DNA from: Rhodoferax sp. | GTDB lineage: Bacteria; Pseudomonadota; Gammaproteobacteria; Burkholderiales; Burkholderiaceae_C | DNA: 64,000 nt | Reading direction: 5' to 3' | Assembly: GCF_030697375.1 (NCBI RefSeq) | Contig: NZ_JAUYQD010000013.1 | Span: 1-64,000 of the forward strand | Shown here: piece after piece, positions 23,911 through 32,176 of the stretch | Layout of the letters: each line of letters begins with the position of its first letter | Numbering within the stretch: position 1 is the stretch's first letter | Translations under genes and position numbers: made by a program | Notes under the pieces: model-generated | The model's input: the letters and a program-made list of their open reading frames with translations, nothing else | Databases searched by the model: none | Told to the model about the DNA's origin: nothing

Positions 23911-25584
23911 TTAGACGGGTGCCAGTTCGGCCCGGTCGCGCCCCATGGACTTGGCGCGGTAGAGCGCCTGGTCCGCCGATTTCAGCAGGGCGTCGAAGCT
24001 GAGGATGCCTTCCTGCAGGTGTGACACGCCAATGCTCACGGAGTAGCTGGCCAGTCCGGTCTCCAGGGACACCGGGGTGAGCCGCACCGCTTGCAGAATG
24101 CGCTGGGCCAGCACGGAGGCGCCCTCCAGATCGGTATTGGGCAAGAGCATGCAGAATTCCTCGCCCCCAATGCGGCCAAACAAATCCGTCATGCGCAGGA
24201 ACTTGCCCACCGTCTGGACGGCTGATTTCAACACCTGGTCGCCGCTGGCGTGGCCATGGGTGTCGTTGATGTGCTTGAAATGGTCCAGGTCCAAGGCCAG
24301 GATCGACAGGGGCAAGGTGTAGCGCAGGGCACGCGCAAACTCCCGCGCAGCGGATTCGAAAAAATGGCGACGCGATGCGATGCCCGTCAAAAAGTCGGTG
24401 TTGGCAATGGTGGTCAGCGTGAGTTCGGTTGCCTTGCGCGCCGAAATGTCCATGCTGGTGCCGACGATGCGCAAAGGTTGGCCCGCGCTGTCGTGTTGCA
24501 CGGCCTTGCCCCGCTCCACAAACCAGACCCAGTGCCCCGCCTTGTGGCGCACCCGGTGCTCGCTCTCGAACATGTCCACTTTGCCCGCCAGGTAGTCCTG
24601 CATGGCGGCCGCCCGGGTGGGCGCGTCATCGGGGTGGATGCGGTCCTCCCAGGTGAGGGTGCTGGAGTCGGTTTGCTCCTGGTCAAAACCCAGCATGGCA
24701 TACCAGCGCTGGCTGTGGTGTACGACCGACTGGCCCATCAGAAAATACAGATCCCACCAGGCCAGGTTGCTGCCCATGAGCGCCATCTCCAGGCGTTTGG
24801 AGCGTTGCAGCAGGTTGGGGTCACCGTTATCGCTGGAGCGGCGCTCAACCTGGGTGGCGGGGCCAGGGAGAAAGCGGGTGAACAGGCGGTCCTGTTCGCG
24901 CTTGACGGCGCGGTAACACTCGCAGGAACGTTGCTCCAGCAGGTTGCGGTGCAGCACGGTGATGAGCCCGCGTCGGCGGTCAATGATGCCGTCGGCTTCC
25001 AGCCGGGCTGCGGCCTCGGCAACCCCTTGGCGGCGCACGCCCAGCAGGGCAGACACCATCTCCTGGGTGCATTCGATGGAGTTGGACGACAGCCGGTCCA
25101 GGCTGAACAGCAGCCAGCGGCACAGTTGCTGCTCCACCATGTGGTGGCGGTTGCACAGCACCAGTTGGGCCATGTGCGCCATCAGCAATTGGGTGTAGCT
25201 CAGGCACTGTTCCATGAGCAGGTCGTCGCTCAGAAAGGCGCGTTTGAAGTCCTGTGATTTGATCCGCCAGGCGCGCCCGGAGGTTTGGGCCAGGGACCGA
25301 ATGGGCAGGCAGCCATCACCCAGCACCTGCGCCACGCCAACCAGGCCTTCACAGCCCACCATGGCGACCATGGTGGATTCGTCGTTTTCCGTGACATGGG
25401 TCAGGGCGATGACGCAGGTGGTCGGGAAATAGGCGAATTCCTGCTTCTTGCCGGATTCGTGCAGCACCTCACCCGACGCGACCCAGACCCATTCGAGTTT
25501 GGGCCGCAGGTGTTCCATGGTCACGGGCGACAGGCGCGCGAGGATGTGGTTTTCTTTGAAGCTGCCAGTTTGCCGTCCAGTCAA
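23911..25584 (-). CDS. Crp-like sensor, HTH, PAS and GGDEF diguanylate cyclase fusion
   Basis: A 557-residue protein starting at TTG 25584, chosen because AAAGGA stands 5 bp upstream and the N-terminal fold begins there. Order: a cyclic-nucleotide-binding-like beta-barrel (about 10-130), a Crp-type winged HTH (about 155-225, ECTQEMVSALLGVRRQGVAEAA), a PAS/PAC domain (about 275-385) and a GGDEF domain with GGEEF at 473-477, expected to be active. It would make cyclic di-GMP, and might also bind DNA. The fusion of a Crp/Fnr-like regulator to a diguanylate cyclase is unusual. The barrel lacks an obvious cNMP-binding RxA signature, so the ligand is unclear. It is isolated from c-di-GMP partners. 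Confidence 0.85.
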   Translation of the reverse strand: MTGRQTGSFKENHILARLSPVTMEHLRPKLEWVWVASGEVLHESGKKQEFAYFPTTCVIALTHVTENDESTMVAMVGCEGLVGVAQVLGDGCLPIRSLAQTSGRAWRIKSQDFKRAFLSDDLLMEQCLSYTQLLMAHMAQLVLCNRHHMVEQQLCRWLLFSLDRLSSNSIECTQEMVSALLGVRRQGVAEAAARLEADGIIDRRRGLITVLHRNLLEQRSCECYRAVKREQDRLFTRFLPGPATQVERRSSDNGDPNLLQRSKRLEMALMGSNLAWWDLYFLMGQSVVHHSQRWYAMLGFDQEQTDSSTLTWEDRIHPDDAPTRAAAMQDYLAGKVDMFESEHRVRHKAGHWVWFVERGKAVQHDSAGQPLRIVGTSMDISARKATELTLTTIANTDFLTGIASRRHFFESAAREFARALRYTLPLSILALDLDHFKHINDTHGHASGDQVLKSAVQTVGKFLRMTDLFGRIGGEEFCMLLPNTDLEGASVLAQRILQAVRLTPVSLETGLASYSVSIGVSHLQEGILSFDALLKSADQALYRAKSMGRDRAELAPV

Positions 25585-25790
25585 GGTAATCCTTTGGTAC
25601 GCACTACACAACGGGCAAGCAAATGGGCGCTGCCCCCCGAGTTTTTGTTGTTGTTTGAAGGAGGACTTTACGGGCTTCCATGCCATCGGTCTGTCCGGTA
25701 CCGAGCAAACGCGGTATGGGGGTATGCGGCAAGGGTCCGCAAACAAAGGCGCGGCATCGCTGGTGCGCTGCACCCCGGTATTTTCTGCGC

Positions 25791-26408
25791 TCAGGACAAC
25801 AGGGTCAGCTCCAGGATCTGGGCCAGCTTCGCCGCTGTGCCCAGGTCTTCATGGCTGGTGACGATCCAGCTGCGGTCTGGGTGTTGGGCACACTGCTGCA
25901 GGGCATCCAAAAAATAGGCGCACGACGCGGCGTCCAGTGCGTTCAGCGGCTCGTCCATCAGGGTGACCGTGGCGCCTGCGGACAGGGCCATGGCCAGCCA
26001 GACCTTGCGCTGCGTGCCGGACGACAGGGTGCACAGGGGCTTGTCGATAAAGGGCGTCAGGCCCAATCCCCCCACATGCTGCCCCAGCGCGGCTTCGTCC
26101 ACGCAAGGGTACAGGGAGCGCATAAAACCGAAGTATTCGGACGGCGACAAATGGTCAAACACCACCGGGCCCGGGCCGCACCAAAACACTGCTTGGCGGT
26201 AGGCCAGGGGCTGCGTGGCCAGGCGCACCGCACCCACGGCCAGCGCACCGGCGGTGGGGGCCAAGGCACCGCACAACAATTGCAGCAGGGTGGATTTGCC
26301 ACAGCCGTTGCGGCCACGCAGCCAGGTGAGCCCCGGCCCAAAGTCGTGCGAAAAACCGCTGAACACATGCCTGCCCGGATAACTGAAGCTGAGGTTTTGC
26401 ACCTGCAT
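25791..26408 (-). CDS. ABC transporter ATP-binding protein
   Basis: A 205-residue ABC ATPase of the small CcmA-like type. It has Walker A GRNGCGKST, a signature LSSGTQRKV and Walker B VTLMDEP followed by LNALD. It starts at ATG 26408, overlapping the stop of the permease gene (ATGA), and is the last gene of the pepP-permease-ATPase operon. The ATPase carries no substrate domain, so transport direction and substrate are unknown; the compact size and partner suggest an exporter. Confidence 0.85.
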   Translation of the reverse strand: MQVQNLSFSYPGRHVFSGFSHDFGPGLTWLRGRNGCGKSTLLQLLCGALAPTAGALAVGAVRLATQPLAYRQAVFWCGPGPVVFDHLSPSEYFGFMRSLYPCVDEAALGQHVGGLGLTPFIDKPLCTLSSGTQRKVWLAMALSAGATVTLMDEPLNALDAASCAYFLDALQQCAQHPDRSWIVTSHEDLGTAAKLAQILELTLLS

Positions 26409-27529
26409 CACGGCAGCACCTCCGAAGCCAGCGCCACCTGTACCACCAGGACCAGCAGCCACCAGCTGATGCGCGCCGCAGAGCCCGCGGCTGGCGGCGC
26501 ATCGGGCTGGGATGGGGCGGACAGCACCAGCACCGTATTGCCCCCCAGCACGGCCAGCACATAGGTGGTGAACACCGCCGTGTGCACCTGCACACCCTGG
26601 CTCAGCAAGGTGCAGGCCATGAGCACCGTGCCCAGCAGCATGGGAAACAGCGCCAGGGCGTAGCGGCTTCGCTGCAGCGCGTTCGGCGGGACAGCCAATG
26701 CCGCGCAGGCGGCGTGCAACGCACCCAGCTCGGTGCGCACCAACACATACAGGCGGGTCGTCAGGGTTTGTGTGAGTGCGGCAAAAGCCGCCAGCCACCA
26801 GTTCGCCTGCCCAGGTGCATACGCCAGGCTGGCAGCACACACCAAGGCTGCGAGCAGGCACACGGCCATGAACCGCCCCGCGCGCTGGGCCGGGCCGCGG
26901 CGCAGTGGCAACCAAAGGAGTGCCCTTGCGACCGACACCATGTGCCGGTCTTGGGCTTTCAACGCGGTGGGGCGGCGTGCCTGGGTGCTTGCCGCGTGCA
27001 CCGGCACGCTGCGCCGCCACTCCAGTATTCCCACCCCCAGGGACACCGACAAGGCAGCCGAGGCGCCGAGCAGAACCAAGGCCTGGCCCCAGACCTCGCG
27101 CAGCCAGCCGGGAGCTTGGGCTGCCCACACCACGGCCCCTGCCACATAGACGCCAAACAAAGGTGTCAAACCCAGCAGGACCACGGTCAGGTCACTGCGG
27201 CGGCGCGCGCGCGGGCGCACCGGCAGTGCGCGTTCGGCCAGTGCCCAGCGGCGCGGCCACAGCACGGGGCTCAGGCCCCACACCAGCATCGCCCCGGCAA
27301 GGCCATAACCCAGGGTCGCCGCCAGCGCGACCCAGAGGCCGTGTTGCGCGGCTTGCAGCAATGGCAGCACCGCCCAGGCGGCCAGGGCCGCCATGGCAGT
27401 GAGGGCGTGTTGCCCGCCGCCGCCCAGCACCAGCAGGCCCACCCCCATGTACACGCCCCAGCGCTGGAGCAGGCTGCGCATGGCCGCCTGGCACCACGCC
27501 AGGCGCATCTGGCCGTACGACATGCTCAT
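26408..27529 (-). CDS. Integral membrane component of an ABC transporter
   Basis: A 373-residue protein with around eight to ten hydrophobic segments spread through its length and no other domain, the partner of the ATPase that overlaps it by 4 bp. Its ATG (27529) overlaps the pepP stop, so pepP, permease and ATPase are translationally coupled. It shows no recognisable permease signature and is Ala/Leu-rich, which limits family assignment. The role is inferred from the neighbouring ATPase. Confidence 0.7.
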   Translation of the reverse strand: MSMSYGQMRLAWCQAAMRSLLQRWGVYMGVGLLVLGGGGQHALTAMAALAAWAVLPLLQAAQHGLWVALAATLGYGLAGAMLVWGLSPVLWPRRWALAERALPVRPRARRRSDLTVVLLGLTPLFGVYVAGAVVWAAQAPGWLREVWGQALVLLGASAALSVSLGVGILEWRRSVPVHAASTQARRPTALKAQDRHMVSVARALLWLPLRRGPAQRAGRFMAVCLLAALVCAASLAYAPGQANWWLAAFAALTQTLTTRLYVLVRTELGALHAACAALAVPPNALQRSRYALALFPMLLGTVLMACTLLSQGVQVHTAVFTTYVLAVLGGNTVLVLSAPSQPDAPPAAGSAARISWWLLVLVVQVALASEVLP

Positions 27530-28911
27530 GCGCGCATCAAGGCCTCGATCGCATCGGCATCGACCGGCACGCCGCGGCTGATCAGTTCGCAGCCGGTCTC
27601 GGTCACGATGGCATCGTCTTCGATGCGGATGCCGATGTTGTGGAACTGCTCCGGCACGCCCTCGGCGGGGCGCACATACAGGCCCGGCTCGATGGTCAGC
27701 ACCATGCCGGGGTGCAGGATGCGCGCCGGGCGGTTGATGATGACTTCGCCGGTGAGGGCGTCTTTGCGCGTGGTGGTTTGCCCCAGCTCCGAGGGCTCCA
27801 GGTAGCCGCCGCAGTCGTGCACGTCCATGCCCAGCCAGTGGCCGGTGCGGTGCATGTAAAACTGGAAGTAGGCGCGTTGCTCGATCACGTCGTCCAGGGT
27901 GCCGACTTTGTTTTTGTCCAGCAGGCCCACATCCAGCAGGCCCTGGGCCAGCACCTTGACGGTGGCCTCGTGCGGGTCGGTGAAACGGGCGCCGACGCGG
28001 GTGGCGGCAATGGCGGCTTGCTGCGAGGCATGCACCAGGTCGTACAGCGCGCGCTGCGGGCCGGTAAATTTGCCGTTGGCCGGGAAGGTGCGGGTGATGT
28101 CGCTGGCGTAGCCGTCGAGCTCGCAGCCGGCGTCGATCAGCACCAGCTCGCCGTCGCGGATCTGCCCGGCGTCGGCGCGGTAGTGCAGCACGCAGGCGTT
28201 GGCCCCGGCCGCCACGATGGAGCCGTAGGCGGGGTACTGCGAGCCGTGGCGGCGAAATTCGTGCAGCAGCTCGGCGTCCAGGTGGTATTCGCGCACCTCC
28301 TGGCCGTCGCGCAGCATGCGTGCGCACGTTTGCATGGCCCGGACGTGGGCACCGGCACTGATCTGCGCGGCGCGGCGCATGGTGTCTTGTTCATGGGCGT
28401 CTTTGAACAGGCGCATCTCGTCCAGCACACCACACAGGTCGCGTTGCTGCTCGGGCGCCAGGGCGCCATAACGCACACGCTCGCGCAGCTTGCCCAGCCA
28501 GCCGTCCACGCGGGTCTCCAGCCCCTTGTGGGTGGCAAAGGGAAACCACACCACGTCGCGGCCGTCCAGCAGCGCGGCCATGCGGGTGTCCAGCTCGGTG
28601 ACCGGGTAGGCCGTGTCCACGCCCAGCGCGGCGGGCGCGGCGTCGGGCCCCACGCGAAAGCCGTCCCAGATCTCGCGCTCCAGGTCTTTGGGTTGGCAAA
28701 ACAAGGTGCTCTTGCCGTCGCCCGTGACGACCAGCCAGGCACGGGGTTCGCTGAAGCCGCTCAGGTAATAAAAGTAGCTGTCGGCGCGAAACAAAAAGTC
28801 CGAATCGCGGTTGCGCTGCTGCTCCGGCGCGGTGGGCACAATGGCGATGCCCTTGGGGCCGAGTTGGGCGGCCAGTGCGGCGCGGCGTTGTTGGTACATG
28901 GTGTGGGTCAT
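27526..28911 (-). CDS. pepP: Xaa-Pro aminopeptidase P
   Basis: A 461-residue M24B metallopeptidase that removes the N-terminal residue before proline. The N-terminal domain (about 1-170) starts QQRRAALAAQLG and includes DSDFLFRADSYFYYLSGF; the pita-bread catalytic domain has the two-metal ligands in LIDAGCELDGYASDITRTFP, GHWLGMDVHD, LTIEPGLYV and GIRIEDD. Length matches PepP. Its first bases overlap the RHH gene, which ends at 28908, and its end overlaps the ABC permease start. In betaproteobacteria pepP usually neighbours ubiquinone genes; here the neighbours differ. Confidence 0.93.
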   Translation of the reverse strand: MTHTMYQQRRAALAAQLGPKGIAIVPTAPEQQRNRDSDFLFRADSYFYYLSGFSEPRAWLVVTGDGKSTLFCQPKDLEREIWDGFRVGPDAAPAALGVDTAYPVTELDTRMAALLDGRDVVWFPFATHKGLETRVDGWLGKLRERVRYGALAPEQQRDLCGVLDEMRLFKDAHEQDTMRRAAQISAGAHVRAMQTCARMLRDGQEVREYHLDAELLHEFRRHGSQYPAYGSIVAAGANACVLHYRADAGQIRDGELVLIDAGCELDGYASDITRTFPANGKFTGPQRALYDLVHASQQAAIAATRVGARFTDPHEATVKVLAQGLLDVGLLDKNKVGTLDDVIEQRAYFQFYMHRTGHWLGMDVHDCGGYLEPSELGQTTTRKDALTGEVIINRPARILHPGMVLTIEPGLYVRPAEGVPEQFHNIGIRIEDDAIVTETGCELISRGVPVDADAIEALMRA

Positions 28912-29132
28912 TCTGAGATTCCTTGTGCGATACGAAGCAGTTCCAAGCCCCGTTCGGTGCGCTCGTCGCCACGCGCGGCGCGCAGCATAAAACGGGTTTC
29001 CGTGTCAAATTCCACCAGCGCCTGGGTCGTCAGTTCGTCCAGCAGGCGGGCCAAGCTCACGCCGCGTTGTTCGGCCATGGCTTTGAGGCGTTCGTGTTTG
29101 TGGTCAGGCATACGCAGGGTCAATGCACTCAT
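28908..29132 (-). CDS. Ribbon-helix-helix antitoxin-like protein
   Basis: A 74-residue protein starting MSALTLRMPDHKHERLKAMA, the beta-strand-then-helix opening of ribbon-helix-helix regulators, followed by a second helix (GVSLARLLDELTTQALVEF). Such proteins act as antitoxins and autorepressors. Its ATG overlaps the stop of the PIN gene by 4 bp, and the pair is read in the order toxin then antitoxin. It overlaps the pepP start, so pepP may be read through from this transcript. Confidence 0.75.
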   Translation of the reverse strand: MSALTLRMPDHKHERLKAMAEQRGVSLARLLDELTTQALVEFDTETRFMLRAARGDERTERGLELLRIAQGISE

Positions 29133-29548
29133 GCTGTCAACTCCTTTAAAAGTGCGGGCGGGGTGCGCACGCGAAGCAGGGGAAATCGCAACTCCATGGC
29201 AGAAAAATCGCGGGTATTCCAGGTCACGATGTGGCTCGCGGCACAGGCCACGGCAAGTTCGACGACATGGTTGTCCCCTTCATCACGCAGATTGGGCCGC
29301 CACGAAAAATAGGTTTTGACCCACTTGCAATGGGCCAAAAAAATGTCCAGCAGTTCCTCGCGCTGGCCGGGGCCGAGGCGGCATCCCTCAAATAAAGCGT
29401 CGCGTCCCATGACGTCCTCGAATTCGAGAAACAGGGCGGAACCCATGGCCGGATGGAGCCGACCGGTGAGGCAATGCTGCACGATCTGGGCGGATGCGCC
29501 CGTGCCCATGCAAGCGCCGACGAATACATTGGTATCTACCACGATCAT
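29129..29548 (-). CDS. PIN-domain toxin-like ribonuclease
   Basis: A 139-residue PIN-fold protein. The N-terminal MIVVDTNVFVGA carries the first active-site Asp; further acidic residues are in FLEFEDVM and the DEGDNHVVELA segment, and the terminal WNTRDF supplies the last. These would coordinate Mg for RNA cleavage, as in VapC-type toxins. The start at 29548 gives the canonical N-terminus. The partner RHH gene follows with a 4-bp overlap, so toxin precedes antitoxin, the reverse of most VapBC loci. Confidence 0.8.
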   Translation of the reverse strand: MIVVDTNVFVGACMGTGASAQIVQHCLTGRLHPAMGSALFLEFEDVMGRDALFEGCRLGPGQREELLDIFLAHCKWVKTYFSWRPNLRDEGDNHVVELAVACAASHIVTWNTRDFSAMELRFPLLRVRTPPALLKELTA

Positions 29549-29594
29549 GGGCAGATGATACCAATAAACGATGTTTTTGGTATCTCTTGTGGTA

Positions 29595-30437
29595 TCAACT
29601 TGGTAAATGGAGCTGCGCCAGCCGCTGCGGCGTGCCGACGTCGGTCCAGCGTCCGGTGTACAGCTCGGCGCTGACCTGGGCCTGGTCCATGGCCGCACGC
29701 AGCAGGGGCGCCAGCGCCGCCTTGGTGCCGTGGGGGTTGCCGGGTGCGATGTCGCACCAGGGCGGCGCGAACAGGGCGGCGCGGTACAGGCCGATGGTGG
29801 AGTAGGTGTAGCGGGGCTGCGGGTCGTCTGGGGGCAGGTTCAGCGCCAGACCGCCACGCAGGCCGAAGTCCCCCTTGGGGTTGTGTTCGGGGTTGGGCAC
29901 CAGCCAGAGGTGGGCCAGTTGGCCGCTGGCGACAAAGCGGTCCACGGCGGCCTGGCTGAAGGCAAAGTCGGGCGCAAACACGTCCCCGGCCAGCACCCAG
30001 AACACGTCTGGCGCCGGCTGCGCCGCGCCGGGCGGGCACAGCAGGGGCAAGGCGCGCGCAATACCGCCCGCGGTTTCCAATGCGCCGCCAAAGTCCCGCC
30101 CTTCGTGGGAATAGTGGATTTGCAAAGGGGGGTACTCTTGCTCCTGATTTGATAGCTGCTCACGCACATTCTGCGGGGGCTGGAGGCTTAAAACGCTTCC
30201 AAAGCTGGCCTCGATCTGCGCCCCCAGCCAGGCGGTGTTGACCACCGCTTGGCCAAACCCGCCACGCGCCAAGGCCTCCAAGGGCCACTGCATCAGCGGC
30301 TTGCCCTGCACGGGCAGCAGGGGTTTGGGGCAGGTGTCGGTCAGCGGGCGCATGCGTTCACCGCGTCCGGCGGCAAGCACCATGGCGGCAACGGGGGCGC
30401 CCTGTTCAGAGGCGAGGGGCGAAGGCGAAGAGGACAC
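29595..30437 (-). CDS. murU: Nucleotidyltransferase, probable N-acetylmuramate 1-phosphate uridylyltransferase MurU
   Basis: A 280-residue sugar-nucleotide transferase. The N-terminal signature AAMVLAAGRGERMRPLTDTCPKP with PLLPVQGKPLM binds nucleotide; WVLAGDVF and later Asp residues bind metal. It activates recycled MurNAc-1-P to UDP-MurNAc in peptidoglycan recycling. An in-frame insertion of about 25 residues (SVLSLQPPQNVREQLSNQEQ and following) lies between EASFG and QIHYSHEG and corresponds to a dispersed repeat copy in the DNA. It falls in a surface-loop position by comparison with the family, so activity may persist. A related sugar-phosphate transferase is possible. Confidence 0.8.
   Translation of the reverse strand: MSSSPSPLASEQGAPVAAMVLAAGRGERMRPLTDTCPKPLLPVQGKPLMQWPLEALARGGFGQAVVNTAWLGAQIEASFGSVLSLQPPQNVREQLSNQEQEYPPLQIHYSHEGRDFGGALETAGGIARALPLLCPPGAAQPAPDVFWVLAGDVFAPDFAFSQAAVDRFVASGQLAHLWLVPNPEHNPKGDFGLRGGLALNLPPDDPQPRYTYSTIGLYRAALFAPPWCDIAPGNPHGTKAALAPLLRAAMDQAQVSAELYTGRWTDVGTPQRLAQLHLPS
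30133..30195 (-). repeat. Dispersed repeat, copy B, inside the murU coding region
   Basis: Read on the minus strand this segment contains agcccccgcagaatgtgcgt followed by gagcagctatcaaatcagg, matching the consensus of copies A, C and D. It is in frame with murU and encodes the extra residues between EASFG and QIHYSHEG. The other three copies are intergenic, so this one has been taken into a coding sequence without breaking it. Confidence 0.75.
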
Positions 30438-30565
30438 GGTGGGTGCGGCGTGGAGTCTGTGGAGTCCAAAGCATAGCCCAGCGCGGTAGGGCGTGCGTCG
30501 GCGAAAAAGCGTGAATTCGCCGACAATGGCCGGCAGGCGCTAACCATCCACACAAAAACCAGGAG

Positions 30566-32176
30566 TTGCGGGAGCCTATGAAACGCCTCAATGTCAACAG
30601 CATTACCACGCGCCTCTTCCTGCTGGGCCTGGCGTTCATCTTGGTAGGCTCGGTGGGGCGGACCTATTTTCTGAGCAACTTTTTGCGCCAAGACATCACC
30701 GAGCTGGCCTCGGGACAAATGCAGTCTTTGGCCGCCTATGCAGCAAAGGACATCAACCACGGCTTGGTGGAGCGCCGCGAATTTTTGACGGCGGTGGCGG
30801 GCCAACTGCCATTGGCCCTGCTGGACCAGCCCAGGCAGTTGCAAGCCTGGTTGGCGCAGCGGTATGACCTCAGCCCCGTGTTTGCGCAAGGCCTGCTCGT
30901 GGTGGACGCTTCGGGGCGGGCCGTGGTGGCCTACCCTGCGCGGCCCCCGTTGCCGAGTTTGCCGTTCGCGGACCGTGACTATTTTCAGCAGGCGGTGCGC
31001 GGCGAGTTTGCCATTGGCTGCCCGGTGCGGGGGCATCTCTCCCAGGTCCCGGTGTTGCCCATGGCCGCGCCTTTGCGCGACCGTACCGGCCAGGTTCGGG
31101 CCGTGTTGGTGGGTGTCTCGCTGCTCCAAACGCCTGATTTTTTGGGCGCCTTGACGGCCACCCGGGTGGGCAACACGGGGGGCCTGGTGCTGGTGTCGCC
31201 GCGCTGCCATATGTTTGTGGGGGCCTCGGACAGTGACATCGCCCTCAAGCCCACGCCTCCGCAGGGGCGGCACCCGCAACACGACCGGGCCATGCAGGGG
31301 TTTCGGGGGGTGGGGATTGACGTGCGGGCAGGCACCGAAGAGCTGGCCGCCATTGCCTCGGTGCCCAGCCACGACTGGTTTGTGGTGGCCCGTATGCCCA
31401 CCCAGGAGGTGTTTGAGCCCGTGACCCGTTTGCGTGCCTTTATCCGCAACAACACGCTGCTGTTGGCCGGTGTGTTTGCCACGGTGCTGGTTTTTTTGTT
31501 GCGGCACCAGTTGCGTCCCCTCACGCGGGCGGCCCGGCATGCCGACCGCATGGTCAGTGGTGCCATCCCCATGGAGCCCCTGCCGGTGGTGTGCAATGAC
31601 GAGGTGGGGCAGCTCACCTCGGCCTTCAACCGCGTGATGGCCAAGCTGCTGGCCAGCCATGCCGAGATGGACCACATGGCCCACCACGACACCCTGACCG
31701 GCTTGCCCAACCGCCAGATGCTGGCAGACCGCATGAAGCAGGCCTTTGCGCGCGCCCAGCGCCAGGGCACGCAGGTGGCGGTGCTGTTTTTGGACCTGGA
31801 TGGCTTCAAACCGATCAACGACGACCTGGGCCACGAAGCCGGTGACATGGCCCTGCGTGAAGTGGCCAAGCGCCTGCAGGCCGTGGTGCGCAGCGACGAT
31901 ACGGTGGCGCGCGTGGGCGGTGACGAGTTCGTCATCTTGCTGCCCGACCTCAAAGACCAGGCCCGGGCGACGGCGGAGTTGGTGGCCCGCAAATGCCAGG
32001 AGGTATTTCAGCCCCTTTTCGACATCCATGGGCAGCCCTGCCGCTTGGGAACCTCCATTGGCATGGCCCTGGGCGCGGGGGATGCCCCCCCCGACAAGCT
32101 GCTGACCGCCGCCGACAAGGCCATGTACCGGGCCAAGGACGCCGGGCGTGGGCAATGCAGGTGGGACACCGAATGA
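30566..32176 (+). CDS. Diguanylate cyclase with periplasmic dCache-like sensor and HAMP
   Basis: A 536-residue membrane protein. N-terminal helix (about 10-30), a large periplasmic sensor (about 35-290) of double-Cache type, a second membrane helix (about 293-313), a HAMP domain (about 315-370) and a GGDEF domain with GGDEF at 451-455, consistent with an active c-di-GMP synthase. No EAL domain is present. Its stop overlaps the start of the serine-hydrolase gene by 4 bp. It should respond to an extracellular small molecule. Confidence 0.9.
   Translation: MREPMKRLNVNSITTRLFLLGLAFILVGSVGRTYFLSNFLRQDITELASGQMQSLAAYAAKDINHGLVERREFLTAVAGQLPLALLDQPRQLQAWLAQRYDLSPVFAQGLLVVDASGRAVVAYPARPPLPSLPFADRDYFQQAVRGEFAIGCPVRGHLSQVPVLPMAAPLRDRTGQVRAVLVGVSLLQTPDFLGALTATRVGNTGGLVLVSPRCHMFVGASDSDIALKPTPPQGRHPQHDRAMQGFRGVGIDVRAGTEELAAIASVPSHDWFVVARMPTQEVFEPVTRLRAFIRNNTLLLAGVFATVLVFLLRHQLRPLTRAARHADRMVSGAIPMEPLPVVCNDEVGQLTSAFNRVMAKLLASHAEMDHMAHHDTLTGLPNRQMLADRMKQAFARAQRQGTQVAVLFLDLDGFKPINDDLGHEAGDMALREVAKRLQAVVRSDDTVARVGGDEFVILLPDLKDQARATAELVARKCQEVFQPLFDIHGQPCRLGTSIGMALGAGDAPPDKLLTAADKAMYRAKDAGRGQCRWDTE

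Noticed and set aside
26409..27128. Apparent 445-residue protein including the ABC ATPase
   Set aside because: The N-terminal part is an out-of-frame reading of the permease gene; the ATPase starts at 26408.
27530..28327. Apparent long protein upstream of the ABC permease in the same frame
   Set aside because: It is a shadow of pepP on the same strand in another frame, Arg- and Pro-rich with no family resemblance.
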